In this document: positions 47,855-59,800 of the stretch, piece by piece
How the letters are laid out: the number at the start of each line of letters is the position of its first letter
Numbering within the stretch: position 1 is the first letter of the stretch
Assembly (NCBI GenBank): GCA_004352715.1
Contig: SCFE01000117.1
Coordinates: forward strand, 700,752-764,751
Source of the DNA: Hofstenia miamia
Taxonomy: Eukaryota > Xenacoelomorpha > Acoela
Length of the DNA stretch: 64,000 bases
Direction of reading: 5' to 3'
Notes under the pieces: model-generated
What the model was told of the DNA's origin: nothing
Database searches by the model: none
The model's input: only the letters and a program-made list of their open reading frames with translations
Program-made: the position numbers and the translations under genes

Positions 47855-48924
47855 AGTTTTCTAGGGTTACTGTATTTACGAATTTTACAATAATTTTTGA
47901 ATTCCTTTATTTCACCCATCTCATAAATCAAAATCATCATCTATATATTTGAAATAGAAAACTCCATTATTATTTTTGTATTCCTTTATTTCACACATCG
48001 CATAAATCAGGGAGTTGTCATTTTAACATCATCAAATTTTACTTGAAAGATTACCGGACAACTTATTTAAAATATCACCCATTGACGGCACCGCACATAA
48101 ACATTTAGTTGACCTCTATATGAACTTTTTGTAGGTCAATACCATGGAGCTATGTATAGTAGCTCTATTGTCAATACCATGAGCTGCGCTGTAGTATTTA
48201 ATTATTTTTACTACGTGATAGAAAATATTTACGCTATGCTTGAATCGCGTGCAAGACCATTTCCATACGTTCGAGTTGTGAATGAAATTTTCAATGTTAA
48301 CTTTGTAGCCTGTACATAGATTTTAGTTCGATTTAGAATTCATCCGACTAAGAATTGTCCGAATTAAAAATAATTTTGTGTGTGTGTGTAGATATTGGAG
48401 TAGTTTGTCTGCTCTTCATTAATAGTACGACTTAGGCGGGGTTGCCTGTAATTATTTAGCACTTTTAATTGCCAAGATAATGTAATTATTGTAAAAGAAG
48501 AAGCATACTTTATGTAGTCTGTAAGTAAATATGATTCCGTTTCATCCCAAATTCTTAATAATAGATTATGCGTTGATGCTTACATCGAATTTCTGCAGTG
48601 CGCATTGAATCCACAATTTTGATTTCATTTAATACTAAGCTCAACTTTATACGTAGGCGTCCTTACCTTCATATTTTGGAGCAATAAATTCATTAAGTAC
48701 ATCTGCGTAAATGTGGTTTAGATTCAGGAAGCTCCGTTCTCGATAAGAAAAATTCCGACGTCTATCTTGCCGCACAAAAATTGACTCCGTCAATGCAAAA
48801 TTGCTTTACTTCACCAACTCCGCCAATGGTTAACGCAAAATTGCACCGACGACCCTCTAATCCCAATACCACTGCCTTTACAATCAGTAGTGCAAATTGT
48901 TCACGACGTAATTGGAAATATTAA
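44845..48924 (+). CDS. MAPK15: ERK7/ERK8-type atypical MAP kinase (MAPK15), three exons proposed
   Basis: An atypical MAP kinase that autoactivates and acts at ciliary bases, in autophagy and in secretion in other animals. Exon 1 (44845-45941) holds the whole kinase domain: glycine loop GKGAYG (20-25), Lys42, Glu60, HRDQKPSN (135-142, with the Gln typical of MAPK15), DFG 155-157, activation motif TEY 179-181, APE 189-191. Its donor is CAAAG|GTAACT, phase 2. Exon 2 (46269-46480) starts after ATGTTTAG and is in phase. Exon 3 (48722-48924) starts after GTGGTTTAG, is in phase, is markedly richer in GC than its surroundings, and ends TGGAAATATTAA. The total is 503 residues, close to the human protein's 544. 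Exon 1 is certain; exons 2 and 3 are inferred from phase, composition and open frame. An alternative acceptor at 46,822 would end the protein five codons later. Confidence 0.9.
47068..48448. mobile_element. pogo/Tigger-like non-autonomous element in ERK7 intron 2
   Basis: The left end at 47,068 and the reverse complement of the right end at 48,448 share CAGGCAACCCCGCCTAAGTC plus one more base. That gives a 21-bp perfect terminal repeat, flanked by TA on both sides. Subterminal CGGA/TCCGA stretches (TCCGACTT, ATCCGACTAAG) also recur inverted. The CAGGCA-CC start and TA target site fit the pogo/Tigger group. No transposase is seen. The interior contains an AT microsatellite with a 149-N gap. 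Confidence 0.88.
47670..47818. other. Assembly gap, 149 N, inside an (AT)n microsatellite
   Basis: Flanked on both sides by (TA)n runs. The gap is therefore most likely unresolved microsatellite. Confidence 0.95.
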
Positions 48925-49125
48925 TGTTGCAGTATATTTATTATATATTTATTAAGAGTTGTAAATGATGTAATTATGTACATAGATATATGTATAAATG
49001 TGTATAGTTTCAATCGTTGATAATATTTGTAAATTGTTCAATTGTTGTCTATTGTATTTTCACTGCGCATGATTGCAAATTTTGATTTTTCGTCGATTAT
49101 TTATATTGAATACAAGGGAGCCAAA

Positions 49126-49131
49126 AATAAA
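49126..49131 (+). terminator. Candidate polyadenylation signal of ERK7
   Basis: AATAAA about 200 bp after the proposed stop codon at 48,924. Such hexamers are frequent in AT-rich DNA, so this is weak support. Confidence 0.35.
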
Positions 49132-50166
49132 TCCTCGAAGTTTTTTCTTTTGTATTTTTCTCTATTCTGTTCATTGTTACACTAGAGATTTTCAAGATTT
49201 ATCATCATTAAGAATAAATTGTAAATGAAAGGAACGTTTTTTGCTTGAAATGTAAGTGGATTTTCCAACATTATGCCATTTAGGGCCGTCTCAACTAACT
49301 AAATAGTTACAAATTTTCAATTTCATTTCAACTTTTAATATACAAGTTTCCGACATGCTGTTCTTAAGGTTAAAACATATGAAATTCGAGATTGAGATAA
49401 AAATAAGACCGGTTTTATCTTATTAACATTTGAATGACACCTTTATTTTATCCTTGGGCTATCAGTAGCTGGTTTATTGATCTTAGCATCCTGCAAATAT
49501 ATCCAATTCCATACAATTGTCAGTAACAGGGATCCTAAAAAATTATACAAGAGGTCTATTTAGTTATTTCAACTCGGTTTAGTATCAAAAGGGTCACTCG
49601 AACTTCAGTTTTGGCAGTACATATCCAGATGTATAGGTTCGAGCATTTAGGCAGTATACTGTACCACCCTTTTAAGAACTTGAAAGCACTGGACATATTC
49701 TTACATTAGGAAACACCAATGGATGTGTCCCTCTGGAAAATAACCACAAGAGTGTTTGGCAGTTGTCAGTAACAGGGATCCTACGAACTATTGAGCAAAA
49801 TATAGCTTAAAAGATTTTCATACTGAATCTGTATCTCCAGATGTTCGAAATACATACACTTTTTAACTTTAGTGTTTCTAGCGATGTTGTCTGGATGTAA
49901 TAGAAACTGCATTTTTCAGTGAATTTTCTGGATTGCGGAAATCTACTCAACAAATTTTTTTAAATTAACTCTTGAGTAACTTTGCAAAACACATTTATTA
50001 ACTGATATAGTTCTTGATCAAGTGCTAAAAATATTTCTTTGTTTTTGAAGTACTTTTGGATTCAACTTTCCGTGGAACGATTTGATTTTCTTTATTTATT
50101 TAAACCGTTGTAAAGCTACAAAAAGTATAAAATCACGTAACATTTAAAGGTAAATTTAGTTTTTCA
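49132..50166. other. Gene-free stretch with an imperfect direct repeat
   Basis: GTCAGTAACAGGGATCCT occurs at about 49,520 and again at about 49,765 in the same orientation. No gene is seen. Confidence 0.45.
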
Positions 50167-50307
50167 CTTAGACTACGGTTAGACTATGTCATTGGTCACA
50201 CGTGGTCTGTCACATTTTGGTAAAATCGCACCACCAAATAATTGGCGATGTGACGTGATTTTGTATCTTTTCTTGCTACCAATCACGTAGTCTAACCGTG
50301 GCCTTAG
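50167..50307. mobile_element. Palindromic MITE, about 141 bp
   Basis: The left end CTTAGACTACGGTTAGACTA and the reverse complement of the right end, CTAAGGCCACGGTTAGACTA, align with few differences. Both continue into a TGTCATTGGT/CGTGATTGGT block. Inner parts are also partly complementary (CACGTGGTCTGTCAC; GTGACGTGATT). It is too short to encode protein. I found no clear target duplication. Confidence 0.7.
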
Positions 50308-50639
50308 TTGCAAATTGATATTCCTAGTTACAGATTTTACATGTATGTTTGAAATCCAAAGTATTTTATTTGGGTGTTAAATTTTTCTTCTTTCTTATAT
50401 TCTTTAAACTTAGTTTCTTCAATAACAGGTGATAATTCGTTCCATAAATCTATACAGTAATTAAAATACAATTATTTGATTGAATCTGAAAACTTCTCAT
50501 TTTCTGAATGTACAAGTAACTAGAAAAGATAACACATTTGAAACTAGAATCTAAAATAAACCAACAGACGGGATTATTAAACTACACCTCAAATACGTCT
50601 TTAAATTACAAAATATCATTAATTAAAGGATGTATTCAT

Positions 50640-51130
50640 AAATTGCAGCACAGTTAGAACAATTAATCAAGAAATAGGAAAACTTAAGATAGATTTAAGA
50701 AGAATGAACATCCTAATAATTTCATAGATCGATATATTAAGAAATCATTAGATGACATTTTAATTAAGAACAAAAGGTCAAAAAACCAGTCCAATTTATT
50801 ATGAACATCGTCTTAAGATCGATTATAGAAGACTCCAAACTGAAAATATGATCAAAGAACTAAGAAAAATATTAATTAATAAAAAAGTTAGATTTATATA
50901 TAGTAATGAGAAACTATACTAAATTAAAATCTGCAACCGAAGAAACCAATAAGTCTAATATAATTTACCAAATAAAATTCACCTATGGTGAAGATTATAT
51001 TGGTTTTTCTATCAAGAAGAATTAAAGAATATGAGACACCAGCTCTAGTATATCTAATTATCTAATTAAATGCGGACGAAAATTTGAAACAAAATAGTAC
51101 ACCAGACATCAAATTATTTAAAAATCATTG
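50640..51130 (+). pseudogene. Second Penelope-like retroelement remnant
   Basis: Frame pieces in order are NEHPNNFIDRYIKKSLDDIL, then YEHRLKIDYRRLQTENMIKE, then SNIIYQIKFTYGEDYIGFSI, then CGRKFETK. These correspond to the NGYPxNFIxRxIKKFL segment of the RT C-terminus. The next pieces correspond to the linker, the GIY-YIG nuclease (YQIxCxxGxxYIG) and its downstream C-G-H-x-F block, with several residues replaced. Frameshifts and stops throughout. The sequence differs strongly from the copy at 28.5 kb, so it is an older or different subfamily. Confidence 0.65.
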
Positions 51131-51403
51131 GAGCATTTAAAATTTAGAAAATTATAATTATTGTAAAATCTAGTAAATTTAGAGAGAATAATTTGTAAAA
51201 AAAACTATGACTTTGAAAGTCGGAATATATTTGCATGTTCTTATTAAGTTTAATTATACTCCTTAAAAACGACACAATAATGATTTTATTTTGTCCTTGC
51301 AAACTAAAATTCATTTATTTTGGTCGTGAGCCAGTCATTTTTTCTGTTCCAAATGCGCATGAATGCCGTTCAACAGTATACCAAATTTTGAAACGCTAGA
51401 TGA

Positions 51404-51673
51404 TTGAATTTGCTCATTTTTGTTATTCACCTTAACATTAATACAACAAAGTTTATTCTGCTGAAAAACAATAGTTCTTCAAAGTTAGTTCATAGTATGA
51501 CCATTGATGGAGGGAAAATAGAGGAATCAACTACAGCCAAATACTTGGGTGTAGATATAAATAGTTCATTGAATTTCAAGAATTTTCTTGAAATAAAAAT
51601 AAGAAATGTTGCTATTTTTAACTCCAAACTAAAAATGAAAAAAAAACTGAATTCCAAAAAATTTTCTTATTAA
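51404..51673 (+). pseudogene. LINE RT C-terminal fragment
   Basis: The open frame contains NTTKFILLKNN, then DGGKIEESTTAKYLGVDINS and LNFKNFLEIKIRNVA. The K-YLGV-x-I-x-x-x-L-x-F block followed by a helix is the conserved segment after the RT palm in non-LTR elements. Only about 90 residues remain. The subfamily differs from the LINE at 25 kb. Confidence 0.6.
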
Positions 51674-53647
51674 ATTTTGTAAGTCAAATATATATGCAAT
51701 TCAAAGTTCTGGTTCATTCTTTGTGTTGGCTAGCATAAACTTGTTAGGAATCGGCTTACCAACTTAACTAACTGGACTATTAACATAATTGCTGATATTC
51801 TCATGTTACTCCTTACTATTTAAATTACAAAATTGTGCTGGTATGTAAAATGTCTTGATACGCTATATTTTTTAGGAGTTTTATTTGGAAAATTTTTCCA
51901 AAGAAATGTGTACATCAGAGTTTGCGTTTCTAAAAACTTAGCGTATTAACAATACCTACGGAAAGTACACGTTTTTCAATGTAGCTGCCATACATATGTT
52001 TTTCTTAAGGGAAAAGAGTACTTCTAAGGACTACTCATGTAACTTTAAGGTTCCTTAGCTGGTAGATTGCGTAGAGGTTTGTCTGATAGTTACATGTATT
52101 CGGAGAAGTCTTGACAATTAAAAAATGGATTGCTTTTCTAAATTGCTTCATCAATACCTACACATAAACATTTAAAAAAATACATTTTATTTTTGCTTAA
52201 TTCTCAATTCTTTACATGGCTTTAAAATACACTTAATTTTGAAATTTGTTTATTTCTGTGGGTAAGTAGAACCATTGCCTTATTTCTACAATACAAATAA
52301 GCTGGGCTTCCCATTTTGCTGTTAACGGCAATAAACGCTGTTAACCGCAAACAGCAACCATCCTGCTGGTAAGCTTTGATATTTTCTTACTTATTCCTTA
52401 GATAGGATAGATATATATTAATAGCTAGCTTCTGGATAGGAGACAAAAACATTGTTTTTAAGTAGTGTCAAAAGAAAATCAATTAAAAACAACTACTTAA
52501 ATTTTAGGTGTCCACCAATTTTCAAGTTGATATCCCAAGAACTTCTTGAGATATAATATATACATATATGTAATTTTCGACTTTGAAAACTTTAAAATAT
52601 TATTGCTCGATCATTATTAAAGATATTTGAATTCCGTTTTTTGGCTAGCTGCGGAAAGAATAGAACTTTTGGAATGGCATGTCAAATGTTGAAATTGGAC
52701 GTGTTCAGACCGAGTCATAAATTTTTAATCTTAAAAAATTTGTTAATTTTCTAACAATACAAATGAATATCGTAACTAATTGAATGAAATTCACAAACAA
52801 ATTGCAGTTACCAGTCGAAATGTTTAACATAGGTGTTAGACGTAACAATTATATTGAAATATCATAGATATGATACTTCTAGAACTTCATCATCATTAAA
52901 TCTTATGATAATTTCTATATAGGATAGTCCTCCCTTTTTTATCTAATGGCCTAATGGGGCTAATGGGAAAAGGGCTTTCAAAAGTAAAATATGTCATTAA
53001 CCACCCTATCCCAAGAACCTTGACATCATCCATGCATTTGATTAACATCAACCTCCAATGACAAATACACTAATATTATGCAATTTCTATGTCTATTCAT
53101 TGTTCTTAACCTCAAGAATCTTAAGGGGTCAAAAAGATTATAGAGTGATCCTAACATTTATTTCAGTATTCCTTTAACATTTTCCATTATTTAACAAGTT
53201 GTATGCATAATACATAAATCAAACATTCAGTGGGCTCTTAAACTGGGTATTTCTAAGAAATGCTCGTATTTCTCAGAAATATCCAAATCAGTGATCAAAT
53301 ATGTGATAATAAGTGATTTGTGGGATTTTATCAAAAAAAGAAAATAAGTGAAAAGAAGCAAAAACTTATTTATCCACTCCCTGGTTATAATAACCGGTGC
53401 TTTGTGAATGTTGATCATCAATTCCAGAATTTGATAAAGAACGAGGAATGAGAAGCTATAAATGAGTAAAACACAAAACACAATTGTGAAATGAATGAAT
53501 ATTCATGAATCTCCAATTATATTGTACTGAAACACCTTATATCAGTGGTGTTAGTTGACCTACTTGGGGTTGCAATTATCTTTATCAATTATTTCAACTC
53601 TGTCTTAATTTTTTGCATCTTTGATGCACTTTTCGAGAGATTTTTTT
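51674..53647. other. Gene-free AT-rich stretch
   Basis: No gene or repeat is recognised. Confidence 0.35.
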
Positions 53648-54440
53648 AAGATAAGATAAGATAAAATATTCTATATTTAGAGACTTATATTTACAATTTC
53701 AGAAACTGATAAATTCTCTAAATAGTGTCAATAATGTACAAAAATAATAAAAAAGACATGAAATATATACAAGAAAACCGTCATTTTAGGCTACGGATAT
53801 TATAGTCTAGTAGTAGATTGAAAGACATTGATCGACTACAAAGAAGGCAGACATGCAAACATGCGTTAATTTTATTTGTTGTTTTAATCAGAACTTGTTT
53901 GCTATAACAACTTCCAGCTCTTAACAGTGTGCTGTTGGGAGCCTTGCAAATGAGTTTTCCTTAATCTGTGTCTAAGCTTTCTGACACATAAGGATTTGAA
54001 CCTGCGATTAAAATTGCTTCTAAATTTGGAGAGTTTTATCATATCATATGGTGAAATTCATCTAGCAACTTTGAAAAACACTAGCAATGTTATTTGACTA
54101 CATTGTTTAAAAGGACAAGTATGCAAAATATACTCTGCTAGAAATTTATCTTTCTAGTTTTTTTTAGCAATTGATGTGTTCAAATTTAAATGGTTAATAA
54201 TAAGTGCGCGAAATAGCATAAGAAAATAATTTTTCTGAAAACTGAGAAATAGTTTTTGTGCCCCGAAGCAACATTTTGTGCAAACGTTTAATGTGTTGAG
54301 TGAATGGAAGTATTGAGTCAATCATTATTCCTACATATTTAAGTGTGAATATATCAATGGTAGCAATAGTAGCATTATTGGAATTCGAATGCCTATTTTG
54401 TGTAAGTTACTGTGAATGAAAAGATTGATTATTCCAAACC
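53648..54440 (-). pseudogene. Degenerate CR1/jockey-like LINE 3' part
   Basis: In plus-strand reading it begins with an (AGATA)n tract at 53,648-53,665, the reverse of the (TTATC)n tails of the other copies. A TCTAAATAGTGTCA block follows, related to TCTGAATAGCGTCA. Minus-strand pieces include IATIDIFTLKYVGIMIDSIL and CVRKLRHRLRK-like basic C-terminal sequence, with many frame breaks. It is more diverged than the copies at 22-27 kb. Confidence 0.65.
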
Positions 54441-55549
54441 TGCGTTTTATCCAAATATTTTAATACATTTATAAACTAAAATGATTGAAGATGAATTAGA
54501 ATGTGCCATAATTTCAACATAGAATAGAATAATTGGGAAAGATTTCCTTCGCCAAATTTGTGCATATTGAATAGACAGATCCAGTGTTATTATCATTATT
54601 GCCTTAATCCGTAATGGAGTAAGATTTACCATTAAATCTACAGTAGTGTTTTTCCTAATATATAAATAAAAACCAATGGGCATTATCGAAAACGTTTATT
54701 TAGTGTTGATAAAATAACGATCTCACTATTTTGTTAAACCGTGTTAATTGTATTTCCTAAGTTTTTGGATTCCTCAGTGATAATGATCTGAATACGATTT
54801 TGTTCAAATTGTCATGATGATATACTATAAAGAGTGTATTTATATATTTTCTTATTCTATATAAATTTAAAAATGAATCCCATTATTTAATTCTGACATG
54901 CCACTACCATCATAAATGTGTTTTCCTCTACAAAATTCACAGTATATCAATTCGCAAAGCGCGTTTTTTGTATAGAGTAATATTAATGTTTTCATTGAGT
55001 CTAAATTGAATTTACTATTGTGATATTTTTTCCATAATGATCTGGAAAATATAAGAAATTGTACTTTTATTTTTCAGACTCTTTGCTTGCAAGAAAAACC
55101 TCAAATTAATTTAATGATTTGCTTCATAAGAATCTCAAAGACGTTTTAGGAAGGAAAGCGCTGTAAATTTTAAAAGGGATAAATATTAAAACATTTTTAA
55201 AATTAAAACATATTAAAACAACTATGTAATATACACTGGAAGTAGTTTAATCACATCTGTGATCAATACATGTACATTGTACTGTCATGTGCAAAAATAT
55301 TGTTTCAGTTAAAACTCAATATTTATTTTCTTTAAACAAAATCGATTAAGTGCTATATGGTAGTAAATCTCATATTCAGTAAAATGCATTTATTAAAATA
55401 GTTTATTGAATGAAAATTTGTAAGTTTATGATTTCGTATGGGTTGATACAGACTTTAGTAATTCTGAAATTGTGGGTTGAGAATTATCTAAATAATATAG
55501 AGTACTTTGTACACTAAAAAAGTAAGAAGATAAAAAATGCTAAGATTTT
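54441..55549. other. Gene-free AT-rich stretch
   Basis: No gene or repeat is recognised. Confidence 0.35.
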
Positions 55550-55775
55550 ATAGTATTTCCTACATTTTTGATGACTTCTACTGTACTTTTTGGGATGCTA
55601 ACAACTAGAAGTTCTTCTGTGATACCATTGTGCCAAATCTCATGACGACATGTGTCCATGTTGTTGAAACACTTACCAAAAAAGGCACTTTTTCACTGTC
55701 ATCCAAAGATTCTTGATTGGGGTTAGATCTCGACTGGTGTCATTGCTAGTAAGACACTGTAGTGTTCTCGTGGAT
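55550..55775 (-). pseudogene. Tc1/mariner transposase, C-terminal fragment
   Basis: Minus-strand translation gives SNDTSRDLTPIKNLWMTVKK, matching the SPDLNPIENLW block of Tc1 transposases. After a frameshift it gives CRHEIWHNGITEELLVVSIP and STVEVIKNVG, matching the LVxSMPxRxxxVIxxxG tail. The third catalytic acidic residue in the PIE position is Lys here. A stop follows KKCLFW. Only about 70 residues remain. Confidence 0.75.
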
Positions 55776-55992
55776 ATTTTTTATGGCACTATTTCCTACT
55801 GGAATATTGTAAATCGATTTAAAGTAATAGATCATTTGAGTAATACGTGTCTATGTTAATTTTATTGTCATCAAGTCAATAATGTAAAAACAGCTTTGGG
55901 GATTGTTGTTGAAGTAGCATAGATTGAACTACGATATTTCTACAGTCCAACAAATATCCCTGGCTTAAGGATCATTTGAAAATTGGTTTGTT

Positions 55993-55993
55993 A

Positions 55994-56030
<37 letters not shown>
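55993..56030. repeat. (TA)n microsatellite
   Basis: An alternating TA tract immediately left of the hAT fragment. A second short TA run follows the gap at 56,185. Confidence 0.9.
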
Positions 56031-56035
<5 letters not shown>

Positions 56036-56893
56036 CCAAGTAGTGTCACTGTTTTCCGCACTTAATCCGAAATCTTATGGTAGCAAGTCATCAAGCGACC
56101 ACTTCAAACAGTTAGCAACANNNNNNNNNNNNNNNNNNNNNNNNNNNNNNNNNNNNNNNNNNNNNNNNNNNNNNNNNNNNNNNNTATATATATATAACCA
56201 AGTAGTGTCACTGTTTTCCGCACTTAATCCGAAATCTTATGGTAGCAAGTCATCAAGCGACCACTTCAAACAGTTAGCAACATTCTATGCATGTAATACC
56301 AGCTCAGTATCCAGATTTTAATTCATATCAAGAATTCGAATTAATAGATAACATGGGACTTGGTGAAGTTCTATCGTTCATGAGAGCCAATGACCTCGTG
56401 TTGCTTTTTCTAATTTAGCTGCAATGTACTCTATATATCTGTGTATACTGGTCACCTTGGCAACATTTGAAATAAGCTTTAGCCATCTTAAATTGATTAA
56501 GAGCTATCTGTGATAGCAACTGTCTTCATTAGTTTGCTGTCAATTAAGCGAGATGTAGCCAATGGTATTGATGTTAGAAATGTCATAAAAACATTTTCAG
56601 AAATAAGGAAGTGAACATGGAAGACATAGTGCTTCAATTTTATTCACATTTACTTATCTTTTTAAAGCCTTTTACCTTATTTTATTAAATCAGTTTATGT
56701 GCTCTTCTTCTACTGCTATTGTAGCACGTTTCAAGGTTTACATAAAACGTTTTTTACTTAGAAATATGTTCCTAAAATGATAACATTATTTGCCCACAGC
56801 GCAAACTAAAATATCATCCTCTTAAAAAGTTAGTCAGAAATTTCCGAAAAAACCATAGGTCGCTACGTTGACTAGAGGTTCGGTGTACGCCAA
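56031..56893 (+). pseudogene. hAT (ZMYM1-like) C-terminal fragment, second copy
   Basis: Plus-strand homologue of 20,365-21,150. It contains FSALNPKSYGSKSSSDHFKQ, then TLATFEISFSHLKLIKSYL, SIKRDVANGIDVRNVIKTFS and EIRK, which is the hAT dimerisation region. It ends at about 56,893 with CGGTGTACGCCAA, the inverse of the GGCGTATACCG end at 20,370. The first about 88 bp occur twice (56,031-56,120 and 56,197-56,284), separated by a 64-N gap and TA repeats, probably an assembly effect. Stops are present; it is inactive. Confidence 0.75.
56121..56184. other. Assembly gap, 64 N
   Basis: Lies between two copies of the same hAT segment. Confidence 0.95.
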
Positions 56894-59800
56894 TTTGACT
56901 ATTATAAAATGATTGGTGTACCACAAACTTGAGAATTTTTTGCCAAAATGATATTTTTTCAAACTCCCCTGGCACAGACCTCGCTTAAAATTTTTTCCGT
57001 TTTAACTTTATCTTGTTCCCCAGATAGGTTTTAGGAAAAGTCAGAGAATATCAGCTATGAAATTTGTTTCAAGTAAAGTTATGGATAAACACCACATGGG
57101 GTCTACATGTTTTTTTTAATATCAATGGCATACTTATGTCGAATTTTAAGGTAGCATGCTGCACAAATATAAAGATTAACAATTATCAAATTTTATCCTA
57201 TACATGTATAACACGTAGTATATTGTGTGAAGGAAAATTTAGCTTTCTTTTAGTCATTGCTTAATATGTGACATATAGTATCAGAGGAGTATGTAGGATT
57301 TTCTGAGAGTACCATCTCAGTCCTGATCAATTTAAATCACAAATACTAGAATGAAAAAGCCATTGAAAATCTCAAAGTTTTGCATAATTGATAGTAAAAT
57401 ATATCTCATATATTCATATAATTCTTAACTTTATTACAATTGAAAACATTACAGAGAAACATTCCACCATGTTCTCCTGGCTACGCTACTGTATGGTACA
57501 TAATAAACCTATGAATGCAATCTTCGTAAGCGATGTATATATGTGCTGTCTTAAGTAGAATTGAGTATTTTTTTGAAACGCAATATGTCAAAATATTTTT
57601 TATTAGAAAAATGGAACAGATTGGAATTATGAAAACACTTGATTGGAATGCGGTTAACATTTTCCGTCGGCTCTTCTTAGTTTCCTTCTATTTCATCAAC
57701 AAAAAAGCATCTAAAATTTTATTTCTTTGAGCTTTTAATCTTTGATTGTATGGAAACGTTTATAAACAACTGATATAATCTGAGTGTGAGGGAAATATGG
57801 CATCACTTTCCATTGTTAGGATTCATTTCACCCCTACATTCATCTTATTAAAAATTAACACGTCAACTGAAGTATCTCCATCAATCAATTGACGGATTAT
57901 AATTATTAGATTTTAATTTCAGGAGAAGAGAAAGTATCTAATTATCCAAGTGGAGTGTGCAAGATGGAGGAATATGATTGAATTTCTCGTGTCACCGTCA
58001 GGCTTCAACATTGATTTTGTTTGAGTAAAAATTTTTTTGGGAAAAATTATTAAAAAACAAAATGGTGAAATTTATTTTCAGGGTCTATTTTCTCAATGTT
58101 TTGAAAATTTAGCAAAGCTTTGTCCCTTGTTTTGTAACTCACGTATGAACTTAAAATTTTATCCAAGGTACAGCAGCAATCTTAACTTTCTATATTTTTC
58201 ATCCCTTGCAAATAACACTGTGATAAACTTAATTTTTTCTTTGCTTAGCACATTTTTTTAATGTAACTGTAATGCAGCTAAAAACGAGTTTGAGGTCATG
58301 ATATTAAAAGTTATGACCCAAACAATGTTGACCAATTAAATGCATCTACTATGCAGTGAACAAGCAATAAATAGCATATTGACACTTAACCGATTGCTTT
58401 TAATAGACTTGTTATATGTTGAACAATTTATCATAAGTTATGTAAATCTAAAGAAATCAGATATTATTGTCACGTCATAGGTTGCAAAACATAGGCGGAT
58501 ACTCCTACTGTAGTAATTCAAACCAACCTCTTAGATACTCATTTTTTGGAAATTTAGCAAGCTAGCACCAATGCTGGTATGCAATGTCGTATTGAAAACC
58601 GGCCTCAATTGCAAAATTATCTAGAAGAAATCTTATAGCGAAGAAACGGCTTTTGCACTATTTGCTGAAAGTACTCTACTTCCCCAGCTCAGAATATCTG
58701 CACCACACTTGCTCAGAATTTTGCCTTTCCCTGCTAACTGCAATAGGCCTAATTCATTGCCTAAAGGCTCAATTTTATCTAGTAGAAACAGGATTTCAAA
58801 GTATACCATCTGAAATAAACTTACTGTGTTGGAACCTAAGCAGACGATAGACTAATTGATTTAAATTTACTTACTTACTCATAGTCTGAATGCAGTTTGC
58901 TTATTCAAATTAATTTAAGCTATCGCTTAATTAATAATTCAAATTCATTTAAATAGTTAACACTGCCCAAATTGTTTTTAAATGTGATTTATTTTAAAAA
59001 TTTCACTTGGTAATATAATGGAAACCCCGAAATCCCCTGCCACCTTCTATGTTGTACTGAAACAAAAAATTCATATTAGCCCAAAATAGACTGCATTTGG
59101 GATATCTTGGAGATCATCTGATTTATTGATGCTTTAGATATGCACACACGAAAAGAAGAAAAGTCGAGTGATAATAGATTTCATGCTCAAAAAAGTAAAC
59201 AATTCTGTACAAATAATTATTTTCCAAGATTGGCAGACATCATGCACATCTCAAAAGGCAACGGATGTTTTTGCTCTCTAACTATGTTGAGACATATTCT
59301 TATCATTGGAATATACATTCATGATAGAGCTTTCTAAGGTATACTTATATTATTTATACATTCGTTTTTGTATACGTCATTATTTATTCCCAAACGAGTT
59401 TCGATGTGCTCATTTAGTGCCACTAAATTAGTTAGAAATAAAATAAATTCGTGATTGAAAATTGTAATATATCCAGAGAAATGATTGACTAATTTTGAAG
59501 AAAAGTTGTTCAATGTGGTTTTTTTAGATGCAACATTTTGCTATTTTTATTTGCAATTCGTAAATGCCAATGAATGGCCTAAACTCTATTATTTCGACTT
59601 CCGAAAAGAAACTATCTGCCTGAGTTCCTGTTCACTTGCAACTCCCCTGTTGATTGGAAAAATTACCAAAGGTAGAGTGAATTGAGTAGAATATCAACTC
59701 CTGTTCACACTTAAATCAACCGAATTAATAGTGAGGAAATAAATTAGCCAATCAGACACATTCGTGTATTCGGCACGAATCTTTAGTTGAATGCTTTAGA

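Noticed and set aside
47572-47952. Frame of repeated Tyr-Ile residues around the gap
   Set aside because: Translation of an (AT)n microsatellite, not a protein.
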